Assembly: GCF_015207245.1 (NCBI RefSeq)
Contig: NZ_JADEXF010000337.1
Coordinates: 1 to 5,222, forward strand
Length of the DNA stretch: 5,222 nt
Origin: Nostoc cf. edaphicum LEGE 07299
GTDB lineage: Bacteria; Cyanobacteriota; Cyanobacteriia; Cyanobacteriales; Nostocaceae
Reading direction: 5' to 3'
A model generated the notes under the pieces. The model made no database searches, was not told the DNA's origin, and saw nothing but the letters and a program-made list of their open reading frames with translations. Made by a program: the position numbers and the translations under genes. Every line of letters begins with the position of its first letter. Position 1 is the first letter of the stretch. Shown piece after piece: positions 1 through 3,926 of this stretch.

Positions 1-591
1 CTGGTAATAGTCAACAACAATCAATTCATCTGGCAAATAAAGCACCAAATCGCGCTGATCTGTTGGACGATCCAAATGTTGGGTAATTGGTTCAAACTGA
101 AAAACTAAGTCATAACCAAATGCACCATACAAGCCTAAATGCTCGTCTTCTTGACTGGAGAAAGTATATAGAATTTCGCGAACAACTGTAAATGATGAAG
201 GCTGTTTACTACGTTCTTCTTCAGTAAATAATTTTTCGGAAGGTTTAATAAAGCCTACAATACAGTTATCTTCTTGGGTGATGTTCTCAATTTGTTCTGA
301 CTGGGATAGGTGCTCTAAAAGGAATGGCAAAAGTACTTGACCGCGTTCATTCAACGCTATCAAAGTGAAAGCATTATCCTGTGTAGCCAACTCTAATGGT
401 GGATTGACAAATCCGATTGCCCATCTTTTATATCTGCCTGGATATTCGTAGCTACTCCTTAGTAACCCTCCACGCTGAGAATTTAAATGGAACAGAATAT
501 CATCGAGGGCAGTGTCCATCTTAACTTCAGTGATGGAACGATAAACATTTACACCGCCAAGGGTTTTATAAGAACGTGAATCAAAAACCAT
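1..591 (-). CDS. trpE: Anthranilate synthase component I (TrpE), N-terminal part, cut by window edge
   Basis: This is the first 197 codons of an open frame that runs off the left edge, starting MVFDSRSYKTLGGVNV. The family makes anthranilate from chorismate, the first committed step to tryptophan, in the cytoplasm. The visible part is the N-terminal regulatory domain: RGGLLRSSYEYPGRYKRW (residues 40-57) lies where TrpE proteins carry the tryptophan-binding LLES-type motif, followed by LYGAFGYDLVFQFEPI (154-169) and LPDELIVVDYY (186-196). The sequence reads like the long TrpE-TrpG fusions (about 720-740 residues) of cyanobacteria and other bacteria. The catalytic domain and any TrpG half are outside the window, so the fusion is inference. 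The ATG at 591-589 opens the conserved start; only a weak AGAG lies about 9 bases upstream. A 379-base spacer separates it from the aroB-like gene, so it may have its own promoter. In a scytonemin locus it would be a dedicated extra copy supplying tryptophan. Confidence 0.88.
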   Translation of the reverse strand, partial: MVFDSRSYKTLGGVNVYRSITEVKMDTALDDILFHLNSQRGGLLRSSYEYPGRYKRWAIGFVNPPLELATQDNAFTLIALNERGQVLLPFLLEHLSQSEQIENITQEDNCIVGFIKPSEKLFTEEERSKQPSSFTVVREILYTFSSQEDEHLGLYGAFGYDLVFQFEPITQHLDRPTDQRDLVLYLPDELIVVDYYQ

Positions 592-604
592 GAGTAATTT
601 CTCT

Positions 605-633
605 AGAATATTTCTTAGTCAATAATTAAGCAA
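605..633 (-). promoter_or_regulatory. Possible trpE-proximal promoter
   Basis: Read on the minus strand, TTGCTT (633-628) and TATTCT (610-605) are separated by exactly 17 bases. A transcript would begin a few bases before the trpE ATG at 591, giving a very short leader. Pairs like this arise by chance in AT-rich DNA, so support is weak. Confidence 0.25.
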
Positions 634-676
634 CAACCATTAATCATTATTAGTAGTTATTTTCAAACCTAGAAAA

Positions 677-705
677 GACTTAGATAATTTTTTACAATCT
701 AAGTC
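677..705. promoter_or_regulatory. 9-bp inverted repeat upstream of trpE (operator or weak hairpin)
   Basis: GACTTAGAT at 677-685 is the exact reverse complement of ATCTAAGTC at 697-705, with an 11-base AT-rich centre. It lies 86-114 bases upstream of the trpE start. On the minus strand the second arm is followed by TTTTC, so it could be a weak AT-rich hairpin. The arm length and spacing also suit a dimeric regulator. No regulator can be named from sequence alone. Confidence 0.4.
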
Positions 706-821
706 AACATATTTTTTTAAAAGATGTAATCAAAAACTTTTTGCTTCTTATTTAAGAATACTAGATAACAACCAGATAATACATTGACTAATTTTTCGAT
801 TGTGTGTCATTTTATTTGCTT

Positions 822-851
822 TTTATACTGCTTTTCTAGTACATTTACCAA
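822..851 (-). promoter_or_regulatory. Possible distal promoter for trpE
   Basis: On the minus strand TTGGTA (851-846) is followed after 18 bases by TATAAA (827-822). If used, the transcript would start about 225 bases upstream of trpE and carry the 677-705 dyad in its leader. The match is fair at both boxes, but there is no supporting evidence. Confidence 0.25.
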
Positions 852-905
852 CGAACCTATTTAAAAAAATCCGCCTCCCCCAAAAGTAGTAAATCGTCTC
901 ATAAA

Positions 906-971
906 ACCTCTGCGTTCCTACCCTACGGGACGCTCTGCGAACGGCAGCCGCAGAGCGTCTACCTCTGCGTT
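906..971. repeat. GC-rich palindromic repeat flanked by direct repeats
   Basis: An 11-bp perfect inverted repeat, GACGCTCTGCG (929-939) and CGCAGAGCGTC (949-959), encloses a 9-base loop. It is bracketed by an 11-bp direct repeat, ACCTCTGCGTT, at 906-916 and 961-971. The core CTCTGCG therefore occurs four times in 62 bases, once inverted. The right copy touches the last base of the aroB-like stop codon. The GC content contrasts sharply with the adjacent AT-rich spacer, which suggests a dispersed repeat of the kind scattered between genes in Nostoc-type genomes. As minus-strand RNA it forms a strong hairpin starting about 12 bases after the stop. No U-tract follows directly, so it is not a standard intrinsic terminator, but it could protect the 3' end or reduce read-through. 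Confidence 0.75.
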
Positions 972-2167
972 TAAAATTCCCCCCTCAATTCCCGTAATAG
1001 CGATATTGCTTGCCTATACAACAACAAATTCACCTCATGAACCTCAATTCTTTTTCCAATCCCTTTTAAGAGCGTCAAAGTCAACTCTCCACCTAAATGT
1101 TCGCGGAATTCAGTCAAACCCCGAAACAAACAATTAGGATCTTCCAATTGCGATAACTTATCAGCCAGTTCGGGCACATACAACGTGAAACCTAACGCTG
1201 ATAAAGTATTTAATATCCGTTGCCACTCCGAACAATCCAGCAATCCTGCTAAATAAGAATAAGTGCTATCCAAAGCAATACCGATCGCAACTGCTTCGCC
1301 ATGACGCAAGCGATAATTTGTCAAATGCTCCAGTTTATGAGCCGCCCAATGTCCAAAATCTAGGGGACGAGACGAACCCATCTCAAAAGGATCGCCGCCA
1401 TTAGCAATATGTTCTAAATGCAACTGAGCGCAACGATAGATAACCTGTTGCATAGCATCCATATCTCGCCGCCTTAGAGCTGCGGTGTGAAAGTGGATAA
1501 AATCAAAAAAGCTAGCATCCTTAATCAGCGCCACTTTGACTGCTTCTGCGATTCCAGAACGCCAATCGCGATCGTCTAGTGTTGTCAAGAACGCAGAGTC
1601 ATTTATAACTGCATAAGGTGGCGCAAATGTACCGAGAAAGTTCTTTTTACCAAAGGCATTGATGCCGTTTTTGACGCCAACCCCAGAATCATTTTGCGCC
1701 AACACCGTTGTTGGAACCCGAATTAGACGAATTCCCCGGTGAGCAGTTGCAGCTGCATATCCTACCAAATCCAATACCGCCCCGCCCCCGATCGCTAATA
1801 TGTAAGAGTGGCGACATAATCCGGCGGCTTCAATCTGTTGCTGGATTTCCTCTACTAAAGTGCGATCGTTTTTAGCAGCTTCTCCTCCCGAAATTATCAT
1901 TGGTTGGGCTGCGATCGCTAGTACCTCTGCATAAAACTTGGTATACGCGACTAATTGCTTCACCAACTCAGGTTGATACTTTAATATTCCTGCGTCTACC
2001 ACTGCAAATATTTTCTTCGGCTTTGTCTCCTCATCCGCACCAATCACTTGGGCTAAAGTGGGATTTTTTAACTCAAATAAATTTTGCGTGAAGTAAACTT
2101 CGTAGTTAAAAGTAACCGAAACACGTTGATGAATTAATCTACTTTTTTGCTTGATGTCAACTATCAT
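971..2167 (-). CDS. Dehydroquinate synthase-fold sugar phosphate cyclase, EboD-like ('aroB' of scytonemin-type clusters)
   Basis: This 398-residue protein belongs to the NAD-dependent sugar phosphate cyclase family that includes AroB, which turns DAHP into 3-dehydroquinate in the shikimate pathway. Visible motifs: the NAD-binding stretch AIGGGAVLDLVGYAA (125-139), VPTTVLAQNDSGVGVKNGIN (151-170), GIAEAVK (205-211), FGHWAAHKLE (271-280) and RHGEAVAIG (288-296). Expected metal ligands E208, H273 and H289 are present. Compared by eye with E. coli AroB, several substrate contacts differ: the Lys of LKAEVV is His250, the Asn of NLGH is Asp270, and the C-terminal RDKK segment is replaced near FREHLGG. 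R267 is kept. The motifs GVKNGINAFGKKN and SSRPLDFGHWAAHKLE match what I remember of cyanobacterial EboD better than housekeeping AroB. The start ATG overlaps the dsbA stop as ATGA with no clear ribosome site, so translation is probably coupled. Whether it makes dehydroquinate is uncertain. Confidence 0.85.
   Translation of the reverse strand: MIVDIKQKSRLIHQRVSVTFNYEVYFTQNLFELKNPTLAQVIGADEETKPKKIFAVVDAGILKYQPELVKQLVAYTKFYAEVLAIAAQPMIISGGEAAKNDRTLVEEIQQQIEAAGLCRHSYILAIGGGAVLDLVGYAAATAHRGIRLIRVPTTVLAQNDSGVGVKNGINAFGKKNFLGTFAPPYAVINDSAFLTTLDDRDWRSGIAEAVKVALIKDASFFDFIHFHTAALRRRDMDAMQQVIYRCAQLHLEHIANGGDPFEMGSSRPLDFGHWAAHKLEHLTNYRLRHGEAVAIGIALDSTYSYLAGLLDCSEWQRILNTLSALGFTLYVPELADKLSQLEDPNCLFRGLTEFREHLGGELTLTLLKGIGKRIEVHEVNLLLYRQAISLLRELRGEF
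1911..1918. repeat. HIP1 octamer GCGATCGC
   Basis: A perfect copy of the highly iterated palindrome typical of cyanobacterial genomes, inside the aroB-like gene. One-base variants (CCGATCGC, GCGATCGT) occur nearby. Confidence 0.9.
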
Positions 2168-2808
2168 ATTTTTGCAGGTATATCTAAAAGTGCAGCACGA
2201 TTCAAAGTTTCCAGGAATACCTCTACTGAGTGAGAACCATTTACCTTAACTTTGTCATTGATAACGAAGAACGGCACGCTGTTGATGCCATTTAACCGAG
2301 CAAATGTTGATTCAGCAATAACTGCATCACTCACCGCGCGATCGTTTAATTGCGACTTTAATTCGCTAGCATCCATCTGATACGCTGTACCGATGGCAAC
2401 AATAACGTCAAAATTTCCAATGTTCAAACCGTCTTCAAAGTAAGCTTGATAAATAGCTTCGACGACATCGTTTTTTACGTTTGCGGGTGCAAGAGCAATC
2501 AGTTGATGAGAAAGCTTAGTATTGACAGCCAAACGGATTTTATCAAAATCTAGCTTAACTCCAGCCGCCTCACCTGCGCGTTGCGCATTATCAAATATCT
2601 GTTGTATTTCTTCTGCTTTAATCCCTTTTCTATTTTGCATAAAGCTGCGGAATTCGTATCCCTCCGCAGGAACAGTATTGTCCAAAAGAAAAGGATGCCA
2701 GCGGATATGTACTTCTTGTTCTTGCCGTTGTGCCAGTGCATCAAACAGATGTTTTTTCCCAATTCTGCACCAAGGACAAACGGTATCGTGAAAGATGTCT
2801 ATCAGCAT
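2164..2808 (-). CDS. dsbA: DsbA-family (FrnE-like) thiol-disulfide oxidoreductase, cytosolic
   Basis: This 214-residue thioredoxin-fold protein starts MLIDIFHDTVCPWCRIGKKH. The redox motif CPWC is at residues 11-14. A long helical insert follows (about 55-165), then the cis-proline loop SVPFFVIND (177-185, P179) and the closing GSHSVEVFLETL (191-202). This layout and length fit the FrnE/2-hydroxychromene isomerase-like branch of the DsbA family, not periplasmic DsbA. There is no signal peptide or membrane segment, so it should be cytoplasmic. Its substrate is unknown; it could be a thiol redox or isomerase-type protein helping pigment synthesis. The stop overlaps the aroB-like start by 4 bases, and the start lies 12 bases after the tyrA stop in an A/T-only gap without a Shine-Dalgarno. 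I recall a dsbA gene at the same place in the N. punctiforme scytonemin cluster. Family assignment is firm; role is inference. Confidence 0.88.
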   Translation of the reverse strand: MLIDIFHDTVCPWCRIGKKHLFDALAQRQEQEVHIRWHPFLLDNTVPAEGYEFRSFMQNRKGIKAEEIQQIFDNAQRAGEAAGVKLDFDKIRLAVNTKLSHQLIALAPANVKNDVVEAIYQAYFEDGLNIGNFDVIVAIGTAYQMDASELKSQLNDRAVSDAVIAESTFARLNGINSVPFFVINDKVKVNGSHSVEVFLETLNRAALLDIPAKI

Positions 2809-2820
2809 ATTTATATTTAT

Positions 2821-3900
2821 TTAAATGCTAATATTTGTGTGCAGCTTTGGTTGAAAATCTCGTTGAATAGCAATTGTATTTAAAGGCTGCATAAAACTGG
2901 TGATTTTCTCTTCAAAAAAGCTTTGAGCCTTGTCAAATTCTTGAATTAATGCTTCTCTATCTTTCATCGCTACTAGTTTCGCTAAACGACTATAAGTATC
3001 AGCTAAAAAACTAATTGCATCACACCTTTCTTCTGTAGCTAGCATAATATCCACACATAAGTGAGGGTTTTGGGAAAATAAACGCTTAACAATGTCAATT
3101 TCTTGACGGTAGTTAGGAGTTGACATTGTTAAAGTCTGCTGTATATCAACTTTTGATTGTGCTAAAAAAATGCCAAGACTAAATCTACAGAAATGTTGCG
3201 TTGCTTGAACAATCACCATCATTTGATCGTGTTCTTCAGGCGTACAAACAATTAACTCTCCACCTTGACTTTTAATAAAGTCTAAAAACCATTGAAATGA
3301 ATCATCGTTTCGACCTGGACACACCACTACTTTTTGTCCAAAAAGTGATTTTATATTTGGCCCAAACATTGGGTGTAAACCCATGACTGGGCCGGAATGG
3401 TGTTCGAGCATTGCTTGAGTTGGCTGTGTTTTTACGCTCGTAATATCACACAAAGCGGTAGTTGGGGCGAGGTATTTAGCTGCACGCTTGATAACATCAA
3501 CTGTATATTCAATAGGAACACTGATTAAAACTAATTCTGTCTGATTTAACAATTTATCTGCGTATTCCCAATCTTCATGTTCGAGAACGCTAACATTGTG
3601 ACCTACTAGCGAAAGCTGTTCTTTAAATAATCTTCCCATCCTGCCGCGTCCACCGATGATGGTAATTTGTCGAGGAGCGACATGATTAGTTCTATATTTA
3701 GGAATTAGAGTAGTATGACAACTATTTAGCACACCTGCCCAAACAGACTCAGGAATACCAGCTTCAGCGAGTAGGGGAGCGACATCAGCCAGTTGTTGAT
3801 CTAGAGAAGGTTGTTCTGATGCTGCTAATAATGATATGCGATCGCTCAATAAGGCAATCAACCTTTGGTCAGTTTTTTTCAGTCGATCTGAATTTGTCAT
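2821..3900 (-). CDS. tyrA: Prephenate dehydrogenase (TyrA) with degenerate chorismate mutase-like N-terminus
   Basis: This 359-residue protein lines up by eye along nearly all of E. coli TyrA (373 residues, mutase plus dehydrogenase). It should oxidise and decarboxylate prephenate to p-hydroxyphenylpyruvate with NAD(P). Dehydrogenase motifs: the dinucleotide loop GGRGRMG (83-89), SVPI (127-130), DITSVK (152-157), GLHPMFGP (174-181, with H176 matching E. coli catalytic H197), HDQMM (224-228) and NYRQE (263-267, with the substrate-binding Arg). The N-terminal 60 residues resemble an AroQ mutase helix, but the segment is short and two active-site positions are lost (E. coli R9 and K37 both align with Ser; R26 is kept as R21). 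It is therefore probably dehydrogenase only. Many cyanobacteria use a shorter arogenate dehydrogenase for tyrosine, so this longer type is likely a pathway-specific paralogue feeding the scytonemin enzyme ScyA. The start lies in a heptamer repeat, 3 bases after the preceding stop. Confidence 0.92.
   Translation of the reverse strand: MTNSDRLKKTDQRLIALLSDRISLLAASEQPSLDQQLADVAPLLAEAGIPESVWAGVLNSCHTTLIPKYRTNHVAPRQITIIGGRGRMGRLFKEQLSLVGHNVSVLEHEDWEYADKLLNQTELVLISVPIEYTVDVIKRAAKYLAPTTALCDITSVKTQPTQAMLEHHSGPVMGLHPMFGPNIKSLFGQKVVVCPGRNDDSFQWFLDFIKSQGGELIVCTPEEHDQMMVIVQATQHFCRFSLGIFLAQSKVDIQQTLTMSTPNYRQEIDIVKRLFSQNPHLCVDIMLATEERCDAISFLADTYSRLAKLVAMKDREALIQEFDKAQSFFEEKITSFMQPLNTIAIQRDFQPKLHTNISI
3838..3845. 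repeat. HIP1 octamer GCGATCGC
   Basis: Perfect HIP1 palindrome inside the 5' part of tyrA, coding for part of the mutase-like helix (LLSDRI region). It supports a cyanobacterial origin. Confidence 0.9.
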
Positions 3901-3926
3901 TTGTCATTTGTCATTTGTCATTTGTC
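3893..3926. repeat. Tandem heptamer array (ATGACAA on the minus strand) across the gene junction
   Basis: Four perfect copies of a 7-base unit (TTGTCAT on the plus strand at 3894-3900, 3901-3907, 3908-3914 and 3915-3921) plus a partial fifth make a 34-base stretch of period 7. Three units cover the end of the glycosyltransferase (MTNDK then TGA) and the 3-base gap. The last unit supplies the tyrA ATG (MTNSD). The unit length is typical of the short tandem repeats of heterocystous cyanobacteria. No Shine-Dalgarno is present in or just before the array. Confidence 0.9.

Larger units (their letters stand above)
592..970. other. 379-base non-coding spacer between the aroB-like gene and trpE
   Basis: No convincing gene is present on either strand. 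The stretch 592-880 is strongly AT-rich. The stretch 901-970 is GC-rich and holds a palindromic repeat. On the minus strand there are two weak sigma-70-like promoter pairs facing trpE and a 9-bp dyad (677-705). The neighbouring junctions are 3 and 12 bases and a 4-base overlap, so this is the one place in the window where transcription could be reset. Confidence 0.7.

Noticed and set aside
748..810. A 20-codon minus-strand frame (MTHNRKISQCIIWLL...) between a promoter-like pair and the 677-705 dyad, suggesting a tryptophan leader peptide and attenuator.
   Set aside because: It has a single Trp codon rather than tandem ones, no ribosome site, and the downstream hairpin is AT-rich with only four T residues after it. 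No alternative antiterminator pairing is evident.
906..971. Intrinsic terminator after the aroB-like gene.
   Set aside because: The hairpin is strong, but the minus-strand sequence after it (CCGTAGGGTAGG) has no T-run. The nearest T-rich stretches are too far away to act with this stem.
1900..2091. Plus-strand open frame of 63 codons.
   Set aside because: It lies wholly inside the aroB-like gene on the opposite strand and shows no domain or ribosome site.
971..2167. Mycosporine sunscreen cyclase (EVS or DDGS type).
   Set aside because: The motifs differ from those cyclases, which carry a VPTTLIGLID...K(V)GVNH-type stretch, and no O-methyltransferase or ATP-grasp partner gene is adjacent.
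2522..2883. Two overlapping plus-strand frames (89 and 100 codons) and a second minus-strand frame (70 codons) in the dsbA region.
   Set aside because: All are shadows of the dsbA frame, whose CPWC and cis-proline motifs are unambiguous. The frames are Cys-, Ser- or Lys-rich, as expected for antisense or shifted reading.
3893..3926. Short repeat array as a CRISPR remnant.
   Set aside because: It is a gapless 7-base tandem repeat without spacers and is partly coding.
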